The position numbers and the translations under genes are program-made. The notes beneath the pieces were generated by a model, which was given only the letters and a program-made list of their open reading frames with translations, searched no databases and was not told the DNA's origin. This document shows positions 1-5,505 of a DNA stretch of 9,459 nucleotides, one piece after another. The stretch is from Treponema sp. (GTDB lineage: Bacteria; Spirochaetota; Spirochaetia; Treponematales; Breznakiellaceae). The DNA lies in the NCBI GenBank assembly GCA_031257695.1, contig JAIROB010000018.1, forward strand, positions 1-9,459, in the 5' to 3' direction. Position 1 is the first letter of the stretch; each line of letters starts with the position of its first letter.

Positions 1-62
1 CCATTCTTCTTGACAGAATTGAGCCTTTCGGAACTTGGAATTACAAAATCCGCTACGCTTAA
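1..62 (+). CDS. C-terminal tail of an unidentified upstream gene (partial)
   Basis: An open frame enters from the left edge (codons from position 3) and gives 19 residues ending in EPFGTWNYKIRYA before a TAA at 60-62. The final A of this stop is the first base of the next gene's ATG, a TAATG overlap typical of translationally coupled genes. Too little is visible to name the protein. Because the next gene encodes a TolC-like channel, an inner-membrane transporter or periplasmic adaptor subunit is a reasonable guess, but the sequence does not show it. Confidence 0.45.
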   Translation, partial: ILLDRIEPFGTWNYKIRYA

Positions 63-1192
63 TGGGTCATGTTATTATTTTACAATTCCTAACCGCCTCC
101 TATGGCTTAAACCGGGATATGCCTTCCCCGGAGAAATGGGGATTCGCCCAGGACCTGCAAGGTAAAATCGGCATTGGACAGTCCCTGAATCCTTGGTGGC
201 TGCATACCGGCAAAAATCCCTATACGACGGGAGCCGCCCTGCAAACAAACCTTGCAAGAAACGATTATAACGCTGCGGTCAAAGCGGCCCTCTCTTCTTG
301 TGTAGACGCTTATATTTCTTTACGAAAGGCGGAACGCGGCCGGGACCTGCTTAATGAAAGAATATCCCTTTATGAGGAAATGCTGGCCGCCTACCGGCAG
401 ATGCGGAATACCGGAGGTGTTTCATGGCGGGAATTACAGAATATACGAAAAGATAAGTGGGAAGATGAAGAAGCTCTTTTTTCACTGGAACAGAATATAA
501 ACACCTTACAATCGGAACTGTATCAGCTAACAAGAATATACGCCAGCACGGTCAGCGCTGAACCCCGGCTCTCCCTTAATAACCCCATCTGGTCAAAGCT
601 TTTTCTTAATGCACAAAGGGAAGAAATACAACGGCTTGAGGAGACGAATGTACATTTTCAGAAAGAAAGCCTTCTTCATGAAAGGTTTATTTCACGGCAA
701 AGTAACGCCCCCCTGGTAAAAATTGAATTTGGGTCGTCTTTTAATCTGCCGGTAAAAGAAAAGGACGCTTTGGATGACGCCTGGCATAAAGACAGCTTTA
801 CCGATAATATCCTTAACAACTGGTCATTAACGATCAGTCTCGACCTGTCGGGCCTGCTGTCTCCGCTCAATAAAAAAAATGAAGCATCGTACCGGTTGTC
901 ACAAACCGCCTTAGATAAGCTATTGGAAAACATATATGCTAATAAAGAAAAGGGGGAAATACAGCTTGCCGCTATTATAAACCAGTTGGAAGAATATGTT
1001 GCCCGGCTCACGCTTATTATCCATGAAGAAGAAAAAAACATACAAGACGATAAGATACTGTTTGACGAAGGCGCCTTGACCGAACTGGAATACCGCCAGT
1101 CTTTGCTGGAATACCAATCAAAACAGACGCTCTTGGAAAATTTTACCGACGACCTTTGGCTGTATCAATTCATTCATTCTTTTTATCCGTAA
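62..1192 (+). CDS. TolC-family outer membrane efflux protein
   Basis: This 376-residue protein reads as an outer membrane efflux protein of the TolC/OEP family, the exit duct of tripartite efflux or type I secretion pumps. It consists largely of long amphipathic, coiled-coil-prone helices (about residues 60-165 and 275-365), with short beta-prone stretches between them such as NNWSLTISLDLSGLL, the usual helix-strand-helix pattern of the family. I chose ATG 62 because it overlaps the stop of the preceding frame (TAATG); an in-frame TTG at 35 has no ribosome site and lies inside that frame. The N-terminus (MGHVIILQFLTASYG) is a poor signal peptide without a basic start. At 376 residues the protein is shorter than the usual 420-480, so the N-terminal part may be eroded or divergent. 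No terminator is obvious after the tandem TAA TAA at 1190-1195. The family assignment comes from overall pattern rather than one diagnostic motif. Confidence 0.65.
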   Translation: MGHVIILQFLTASYGLNRDMPSPEKWGFAQDLQGKIGIGQSLNPWWLHTGKNPYTTGAALQTNLARNDYNAAVKAALSSCVDAYISLRKAERGRDLLNERISLYEEMLAAYRQMRNTGGVSWRELQNIRKDKWEDEEALFSLEQNINTLQSELYQLTRIYASTVSAEPRLSLNNPIWSKLFLNAQREEIQRLEETNVHFQKESLLHERFISRQSNAPLVKIEFGSSFNLPVKEKDALDDAWHKDSFTDNILNNWSLTISLDLSGLLSPLNKKNEASYRLSQTALDKLLENIYANKEKGEIQLAAIINQLEEYVARLTLIIHEEEKNIQDDKILFDEGALTELEYRQSLLEYQSKQTLLENFTDDLWLYQFIHSFYP

Positions 1193-1269
1193 TAAGGGGT
1201 ATTTTTGTACATATATACTGCTTTAGCCATAAAAATGCCAATTGCCTAAAGACAAAAATAAACGAGTTC

Positions 1270-1657
1270 ATAACAATTGCTGAAGAAAAGATAGGGATAC
1301 TATTGGCAAAGCGATTATTCTGCGTATTATTACTGCTATTTGAAATTAACCGGAAGATCATTGTCGAGAAGCTGGGGGTCTCCCGGGCAACCGTGAAAAA
1401 TACGACGCGTTAATAGGGGCGGGAAATATTCAGGATATATTTGCGGACACGATCTATCGCCGCAGAAGCGGGTAGGGCTGATATTCCTTCCGCCGTACTC
1501 CCCGAATCTGAACCTGATAGAGCGTTTTTGGAAACTGGTGAAAGCGAAAGTACTTAACGCGGCCTACCACGGGACATTTGAGGACTTTAAGAGAACAATA
1601 GACGATTGTGTTTCAGGATCGGATGGAAGAACCTGTAACAATTTTTGGAAAGCATAA
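1270..1657 (+). pseudogene. IS630-family transposase remnant with internal deletion
   Basis: Two pieces of one transposase type lie in different frames. The first (1270-1410) encodes a helix-turn-helix ending in KIIVEKLGVSRATVKN, as at the N-terminus of IS630 transposases, and stops at TAA 1411-1413. The second (1463-1657) encodes FLPPYSPNLNLIERFWKLVK and then a helical tail. The motif PYSPxLNxIExxW carries the final catalytic glutamate (codon 1520-1522) of the DDE domain. IS630 transposases are normally about 340 residues. Only about 50 bases separate the two pieces here, so roughly 200 residues, including both catalytic aspartates, are gone. It cannot be active. The C-terminal piece is the firm part; the HTH piece is assigned from its general pattern and position. 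Confidence 0.7.
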
Positions 1658-1946
1658 GAAAGAAACGGCTTCCCTTATTTCTGAGAACTTTCAGTTGTTC
1701 ACCGATGTTTATATATCGGCCGCTTGATGATATTTCCATACCTAAAGCAGTATATACCGCTTCCCAAAAATCGGTTCCCGGCTTCCTGTTCACTTCAAAA
1801 ATACATCCTTGAATTAGGATAACACTCATCCTTTGACAGCAGTTCCCCCATTGCTTTGCTCTTCTCCATGGTAGTTTATCGGATTTGTTCGTGTAGCTCG
1901 TGAGGTCCTATGTGGTTACTCTAAAATGAAAAGTCCTGAATTTCCG
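1658..1946. other. Gene-poor stretch in the accessory region
   Basis: Nothing here is convincingly coding. On the minus strand an 80-codon frame (ATG at 1829, end 1587) contains TDFWEAVYTALGMEISSS, which looks somewhat protein-like, but the frame overlaps the transposase remnant at its 3' end and lacks a ribosome site. A second minus-strand frame starting near 1870 (MEKSKAMGELLSKDECY) stops after 24 codons. Together they may be fragments of a broken gene. I do not recognise the family. Confidence 0.3.
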
Positions 1947-1952
1947 TTGACA

Positions 1953-1985
1953 ATGCGAATGCTTGACAAATACATTCATTTGCAT
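1953..1985. promoter_or_regulatory. Inverted repeat around the -35 box: possible RelB operator
   Basis: ATGCGAATG (1953-1961) and CATTTGCAT (1977-1985) are inverted copies with one mismatch in nine. They flank the TTGACA box at 1963-1968, and the right arm touches the -10 box. RelB/DinJ antitoxins are ribbon-helix-helix proteins that bind palindromes over their own promoter, so this is a natural autoregulatory operator. The role is inferred from position and symmetry. Confidence 0.45.
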
Positions 1986-1991
1986 TATAAT
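1963..1991 (+). promoter_or_regulatory. Consensus sigma-70 promoter of the antitoxin gene
   Basis: TTGACA at 1963-1968 and TATAAT at 1986-1991 both match the consensus exactly, with the ideal 17-base spacer. The expected start of transcription is near 1998, about 32 bases before the antitoxin start codon. A second TTGACA at 1947-1952 has no -10 partner at the right distance. Confidence 0.85.
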
Positions 1992-2029
1992 ATATATACA
2001 AGTCTTTTATTTTGTAGGAGCTTATCATT

Positions 2030-2302
2030 ATGGCGACAATACAGATTCGTGTGGATGATACCACGAAAGTGGCAGCCGATTCACTTTTCAACGCCCTCGG
2101 ACTTGATACCTCAACGGCGGTGCGTATGTTCATATCCGCTTCGCTTGAGTATGACGGCATACCTTTTCCGATAAAGCGTATCAGCGCAAAAAAACCCAAT
2201 GCGGAACTTAGCGAGGCCATGGAAGATGCGCGCTTGCACAGAAACCTCCACGGGCCATTTGGCACAGCGGAGGAAGCGGTGGGATCAATGCTGGAGGAAT
2301 GA
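2030..2302 (+). CDS. RelB/DinJ-family type II antitoxin
   Basis: The 90-residue product is a typical RelB/DinJ antitoxin. Residues 1-45 form the ribbon-helix-helix DNA-binding and dimerisation domain (MATIQIRVDD, then the helices around VAADSLFNALGLDTSTAVRMFI), followed by the family signature ASLEYDGIPFPI at 37-48. The acidic C-terminal segment (FGTAEEAVGSMLEE, 77-90) is where such antitoxins wrap around a RelE/YafQ-type mRNase. The start is set by AGGAG at 2016-2020, nine bases ahead of ATG. The gene sits under a consensus promoter with a possible operator. It should be followed by a toxin gene, but only a toxin start is present, so the antitoxin appears orphaned. The frame is intact, with no sign of decay. 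Confidence 0.93.
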   Translation: MATIQIRVDDTTKVAADSLFNALGLDTSTAVRMFISASLEYDGIPFPIKRISAKKPNAELSEAMEDARLHRNLHGPFGTAEEAVGSMLEE

Positions 2303-2305
2303 CCT

Positions 2306-2467
2306 GTGTTGCGAATCGTTTGCACCAACAAGATGATGCTTAACGCTTCCCGATATAGTGCGTTTAGCCTCAGTTTGGTGGATGATGATTTCAGAATTAT
2401 CAAATCTCATATCCAATCACCCCCAGTCTTTTGCGGATTTCATCCTCCAATTCATGTGACCGCTTAA
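2306..2467 (+). pseudogene. Truncated YafQ/RelE-type toxin start fused to foreign sequence
   Basis: Three bases after the antitoxin stop, GTG 2306 follows GGAGG (2293-2297) at eight bases, the normal arrangement for the toxin of a relB/dinJ operon. The product begins LRIVCTNKMM, which resembles the first strand of YafQ-type toxins. From about codon 12 the similarity ends. The remaining frame to TAA 2465-2467 (54 codons in all) runs antisense through restriction-modification debris and lacks the central and C-terminal catalytic part of a roughly 90-residue toxin. I read it as a toxin gene cut by a recombination event between about 2338 and 2345. Toxin identity rests on a short N-terminal match and gene order. 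Confidence 0.4.
2342..2410 (-). pseudogene. N-terminal fragment of a RhuM-like protein
   Basis: An ATG at 2410 overlaps the end of the hsdM fragment by 11 bases and begins MRFDNSEIIIHQTEAKRT. This resembles the opening of RhuM-family proteins (SEIIxYQTEDGKTKI type), which are often encoded inside type I restriction-modification operons directly after hsdM. The similarity fades near 2342, where the truncated toxin begins on the other strand. The match is short, but operon position and overlap support it. Confidence 0.4.
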
Positions 2468-2516
2468 ACATCTCCGAAAGTTCGCCCGTCAGCCGCGTCA
2501 TCTTCTCTTCGATATG
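2400..2516 (-). pseudogene. hsdM: C-terminal fragment of type I restriction methyltransferase subunit HsdM
   Basis: The minus strand encodes 38 residues ending at TGA 2400-2402, including EEKMTRLTGELSEMFKRS and EDEIRKRLGVIGYEI. This is the characteristic end of HsdM, the N6-adenine methyltransferase subunit of type I systems: a helix of the form MxxLxxEL, then (L/E)xxEIRKxLxxxGYE. A TAA at 2517-2519 interrupts the frame just upstream, and sequence beyond it no longer resembles HsdM, so the catalytic NPPY domain (roughly 450 residues) is missing. It is debris of a restriction-modification locus that once read leftward through a RhuM-like gene. Confidence 0.65.
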
Positions 2517-2708
2517 TTACCACGATTGGCGGGTAATATCAAAGAAAAAGGCAGGCACATAAGAAACACGCGACGGGCTCTGCGGAGAACAGCATCTGGC
2601 GCATGGCTAAGCTCCCCGGAAACCAGTTTTTCTATTGTGTCCGGTCAGCTGAACGCCGATTCCTTCGACGGCTTAGCATATTTCCTTGCCCTGTAAGGAC
2701 TTACCTAC
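2517..2708. other. Spacer between restriction-modification debris and tRNA-Thr
   Basis: No gene is supported here. A plus-strand frame of 60 codons (2514-2696) and minus-strand frames in the same interval lack ribosome sites and recognisable motifs. If an element integrated at the tRNA, its attachment site should lie at the right end of this interval. I found no second copy of the tRNA 3' end within the window. Confidence 0.35.
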
Positions 2709-2781
2709 AGCCAAGGCCGGGAATCGAACCCGGGACCTACGCATTACGAGTGCGTCGCTCTACCGACTGAGCCACCCTGGC
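2709..2781 (-). tRNA. tRNA-Thr (anticodon CGT)
   Basis: The minus strand folds into a complete 73-nt cloverleaf. The acceptor stem pairs GCCAGGG with CCTTGGC (one G-T pair), the D-stem pairs GCTC with GAGC, the anticodon stem pairs ACGCA with TGCGT around the loop CTCGTAA, and the T-stem pairs CCGGG with CCCGG around TTCGATT. The anticodon CGT at positions 34-36 reads ACG, threonine. The discriminator base is T, and no CCA is encoded, so CCA must be added after transcription. The 3' end faces the degraded accessory region on the left. Protein-like frames across it are artefacts. Confidence 0.96.
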
Positions 2782-2818
2782 GGAACTGCCCGGAAGTGTC
2801 CCGGGCTATCTGAGACAT

Positions 2819-2848
2819 ACTATAGCAAATTGAGCGGGGGAAAGGCAA
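2819..2848 (-). promoter_or_regulatory. Putative promoter of tRNA-Thr
   Basis: On the minus strand TTGCCT (2843-2848) and TATAGT (2819-2824) are separated by 18 bases, about 38 bases upstream of the mature tRNA 5' end. Between them and the tRNA lies a small GC hairpin, GCCCGG (2788-2793) with CCGGGC (2801-2806), in the leader. Confidence 0.55.
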
Positions 2849-2924
2849 GGCGGGCTTTGAAATTCCACTGATTTTTTCCATCCCGACTAAAGCAAAATGA
2901 GGGGGCTTTCCCATAGCTTCTTTA

Positions 2925-2933
2925 GGGGGGGGG
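2925..2933 (+). repeat. G9 homopolymer upstream of comF
   Basis: Nine consecutive G residues lie 17 bases before the comF start codon, just ahead of the AAGGAG ribosome site (2941-2946). Such tracts are prone to slipped-strand length change. With nine G the frame from an upstream ATG at 2897 continues into comF; loss or gain of one G would close that extension without touching the start at 2951. Confidence 0.8.
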
Positions 2934-2950
2934 AACCCCAAAGGAGCGTT

Positions 2951-3694
2951 ATGATTACCCGTTTTATTCGCCAGGCCGCCCTGACAGCGGCATATATCCG
3001 GGAATACCTGTTCCCCATGGGCTGCCCCATCTGCGGCGGCGAACTCCTGGACCGGGACGAAGCCTGGATCGGCCTATGCGGCCCCTGCAGGACGGGCCTG
3101 GTTATAGACGACGAAAGGCGCTGTTCGAGCTGCGGCCGGCCCCTCATTTCAGAGCAGGGCGCGTGCATGCAATGCCGGGGACAGGAGGAATCGGGAGCCC
3201 AGGGCGCCCATATTTTTGACGGCGCTTTTAGCGTTTTCCCCTATGCCGGCAAATACCGGAAGCTCTTACGCTCCTATAAATTCGGCAAAAACCTTCCCCT
3301 GGGCAATTTCCTCGCGGAGCGCATTGTGGAAGCCCTGGGGAGGCTTTCCCCGGACGCGCGGGAGGGGGTTCCGGTCCCGGTTCCGCCCCGGCCGGGGAAA
3401 ATACGCAAAACCGGCTGGGATCAGGTGGCTTACCTGGGAGGGCGCCTTGCAAAGCTGGGGGAGCGTTCCCAAAGCTGCCTTAAACGGCTGCCGTCGAAAA
3501 GCCAGAAGGAGCTGGACAAGGCGAACAGAAAAACTAATCTTATGGGAAGAATAATCTGTGTCAAACCGCCGCCGAAGGTAGCGATACTGTTCGACGATGT
3601 GATTACCACCGGGGCGACCCTCGACGCCTGCGCGGCGGCGCTTAAAAATGCCGGCGCTGAAAAAGTGTACGGGGTATGTTTGTTTTACGATTAG
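2951..3694 (+). CDS. comF: ComF family phosphoribosyltransferase-like protein
   Basis: This 247-residue protein has the full ComF layout. Residues 25-75 contain eight cysteines in four pairs (C25/C28, C43/C46, C58/C61, C72/C75), forming an N-terminal zinc-binding region. The C-terminal half is a type I phosphoribosyltransferase fold ending in the PRPP-binding loop ILFDDVITTGATL (212-224) with the acidic pair D215-D216. ComF proteins act in the cytoplasm in natural DNA uptake in competent bacteria, and related proteins occur widely in bacteria not known to be competent; the reaction is not firmly established. I chose ATG 2951 because AAGGAG lies four bases upstream. ATG 2897 would add 18 residues with no homology value and no ribosome site. 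The gene is divergent from tRNA-Thr and convergent with the pyridoxal kinase gene, which ends 35 bases away. Confidence 0.92.
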   Translation: MITRFIRQAALTAAYIREYLFPMGCPICGGELLDRDEAWIGLCGPCRTGLVIDDERRCSSCGRPLISEQGACMQCRGQEESGAQGAHIFDGAFSVFPYAGKYRKLLRSYKFGKNLPLGNFLAERIVEALGRLSPDAREGVPVPVPPRPGKIRKTGWDQVAYLGGRLAKLGERSQSCLKRLPSKSQKELDKANRKTNLMGRIICVKPPPKVAILFDDVITTGATLDACAAALKNAGAEKVYGVCLFYD

Positions 3695-3721
3695 CGTTCA
3701 GGCATCTTTGCGCTGAAACGC
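3694..3721. terminator. Weak hairpin between convergent comF and pdxY
   Basis: GCGTTCAG (3694-3701) pairs with CTGAAACGC (3713-3721) with one bulged A and an 11-base loop, starting at the last base of the comF stop. Its position between converging genes suits a shared terminator, but no T-run follows closely on either strand. Confidence 0.25.
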
Positions 3722-3729
3722 TACAGGCT

Positions 3730-4584
3730 CTAGAGTTTTTCCGCCTTGAATACATGGCGGGGTTTTACCAGCTCCTCCTGGGAGGCTATGAGCAGCAGTT
3801 CCCGGCTGCCCGCCTTAAAGGTGGCGTCCATGACGCCGAAGATGGAGCCCGCGGTGAGTTCCAGGGTGTCCCGAACGCTGCCGGTTTCCAGATAACGGGA
3901 CAGAAAGAGCGCGGCGGTCACATCCCCGGACCCGGCCATTCCCGCTCCCAGGGGAAGCTCCGGGGTGCGGACCCTGTAGGCCGAGCTCCCGTCTGAGGCC
4001 AGCATTTCAATGTGGTCTTCCACGCCCCCCTGCTCCCGGTAGCTGGTTACCAGTACTACCCGGGGGCCCATGGCGTGGATGATGTCTATGGCTTTCCGGG
4101 CGGCGGCCAGGGTGGAGGTGTCCAGGGCGGCGAGGGCCTCCAACTCGAACTGGTTGGGGGTGGCTATGTCCGCCATGGGGAGCGTTTCGTTTTTAAACAT
4201 CCCCGGTATGTCCGCATGAACATAGAAGCCCCGGCCCACATCGCCCATCACGGGGTCGCAGCAATAGAGCGCGGCGGGGTTGAGCGCCTTGACTTTTTGC
4301 ACCGCTGCCATGACAGCGCGGCCTACCCCGGCATCCCCCATGTAGCCCGACAGAACCGCTTCGCAGTCCCTGAGAACTCCCCGGTCTTCAATGCCCGCTA
4401 CCAGTTCCTCCGCGAGGCCCGCGTCCAGGACCTTGCCCCGCCAGGAGCCGTAGCCGGTGTGGTTGGAAAATTCCACGGTGTTTACCGCCCAAACATCCCG
4501 GCCCATCCGCTGGAGCGGAAAAACCGCGGCGGAGTTTCCCGCGTGCCCGTAGGCCACGTGGGATTGAATCGATAAAATTGCCAT
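3730..4584 (-). CDS. pdxY: Pyridoxal kinase (PdxY/PdxK type)
   Basis: The 284-residue product is a ribokinase-fold B6-vitamer kinase that phosphorylates pyridoxal with ATP to make pyridoxal 5'-phosphate in the salvage pathway. Seen in order: ILSIQSHVAYGHAGNSAAVFP (3-23) at the substrate site, the NTVEFSNHTGYG segment (35-46), CCDPVMGD (108-115), TPNQFELEAL (142-151), and GAGMAGSGDVTAALFL (213-228), whose GSGD carries the catalytic base D221 and the anion hole. Length and motif order are normal. Its ATG shares a base with the stop of the preceding gene (TAATG, 4582-4586), so it is probably translated by coupling as the last gene of a three-gene operon. Nothing here decides between the PdxY and PdxK names with certainty; the motifs favour PdxY. 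Confidence 0.93.
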   Translation of the reverse strand: MAILSIQSHVAYGHAGNSAAVFPLQRMGRDVWAVNTVEFSNHTGYGSWRGKVLDAGLAEELVAGIEDRGVLRDCEAVLSGYMGDAGVGRAVMAAVQKVKALNPAALYCCDPVMGDVGRGFYVHADIPGMFKNETLPMADIATPNQFELEALAALDTSTLAAARKAIDIIHAMGPRVVLVTSYREQGGVEDHIEMLASDGSSAYRVRTPELPLGAGMAGSGDVTAALFLSRYLETGSVRDTLELTAGSIFGVMDATFKAGSRELLLIASQEELVKPRHVFKAEKL

Positions 4585-5501
4585 TACCCTTCTCCTTTTT
4601 TGTTGATCAGCCGCGCCAGGAACGCGAGGGGCCCCTTGCGGGCGACGCCGTATTTTTCGGAAAAATCCCTGGCCGCTTCCCGCAGCGAAAAGCCCAGGCC
4701 GTATTTTTTTTTAAGAAAATCCCAGTGCGTTACAATCCAAACGTAGAGATCCCCGGAGGTCCTGCCGGGAAAATGCAGGTACAGCCGCTCCTCCTGGATG
4801 ATGGCTATGATGGGTTTATACACCTGGTTATACCAGGAAACCAGGGCGTCGGAAAAGGGTATTTCCCCGGCGGCCTGCTCGTTCATGTAGTATTTGTGCA
4901 CCAAAATATGGTTGTAAATGACATCATAACGGCCGGCGGAGCTAAAATCCAGATCCGCGCAGTCCGTGAGACGCAGAAAACCGGTTTTTTCATAAAAGAT
5001 CTTTTTCTCGTACTTGATCAGCGCGATCCGCAACTCGTCCTGGGTCATTGAAGGGCTGATGGGGATCTCGCTGGAGAGGCTGATCACCTCCGCGTCGATG
5101 ATCTCTACCCCCTGGGAATGCGCCACCGATACCCGGTGGTTGCCGTCCCGCACAAAGTACACCCCCCCTATCTCGTACAGTTGAATGGGGGGCAGGATGA
5201 TGTTTTTGAGCCGGGCAATGTCCACCCGTTCCCAGCGCTGCCGGAGGTGTTCCGACCGGGGGAGAAAGTACTTGTTAAAATCCCGGTACCGCCCTTCGCT
5301 TCCCACGATAAGATTAATGGGAACCGTCTGCATGCCCCGGTAGGTTTCGTTTTTCGGTTTGAGGATTTCCTTAACATCGTTGAGGGACAGGAGCCTGTCC
5401 CTGTCCATGTTCATAAAATGCCGCAGCCGGTGCAGCAGGGCCCTCCCCCGGGCTCTGCTAAAATCATCCGATGCCTGCTGTATTTGATGCATATCGCTCA
5501 T
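4584..5501 (-). CDS. ParB/sulfiredoxin-fold domain protein of unknown function
   Basis: The 305-residue protein carries a ParB-N-like domain at about residues 58-140. VPINLIVGSEGRYRDFN opens it, and VYFVRDGNHRVSVAHSQG (114-131) matches the ParB-type G-x-HR-x-x-x-A loop. In ParB itself this fold binds and hydrolyses CTP, while in related proteins it has nuclease, kinase or sulfiredoxin roles; which applies here cannot be read from the sequence. No helix-turn-helix follows, as a chromosome-partition ParB would have. The C-terminal part (about 150-290) is helical and contains DLYVWIVTHWDFLKKKYG. The gene starts four bases after the stop of the phosphoesterase gene and its stop overlaps the kinase start, so it sits in the middle of a tight operon. 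No signal peptide or membrane segment is visible. A genome partition role is unlikely. Confidence 0.75.
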   Translation of the reverse strand: MSDMHQIQQASDDFSRARGRALLHRLRHFMNMDRDRLLSLNDVKEILKPKNETYRGMQTVPINLIVGSEGRYRDFNKYFLPRSEHLRQRWERVDIARLKNIILPPIQLYEIGGVYFVRDGNHRVSVAHSQGVEIIDAEVISLSSEIPISPSMTQDELRIALIKYEKKIFYEKTGFLRLTDCADLDFSSAGRYDVIYNHILVHKYYMNEQAAGEIPFSDALVSWYNQVYKPIIAIIQEERLYLHFPGRTSGDLYVWIVTHWDFLKKKYGLGFSLREAARDFSEKYGVARKGPLAFLARLINKKGEG

Positions 5502-5505
5502 GGCG

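Noticed and set aside
1921..2403. A 160-codon minus-strand frame
   Set aside because: It is antisense to the intact antitoxin and its promoter and shows no domain.
2686..2871. Short protein containing GNRTRDLRITSASLYRLSHPG
   Set aside because: This is translation of the tRNA-Thr gene and its flank, a well-known kind of database artefact.
4012..4575. A 187-codon plus-strand frame (and similar frames to 6087)
   Set aside because: These are antisense shadows of the pyridoxal kinase, ParB-fold and phosphoesterase genes.
4584..5501. Chromosome-partitioning ParB
   Set aside because: Only the N-terminal ParB-like fold is suggested. There is no HTH domain, no parA neighbour and no parS-like palindrome.
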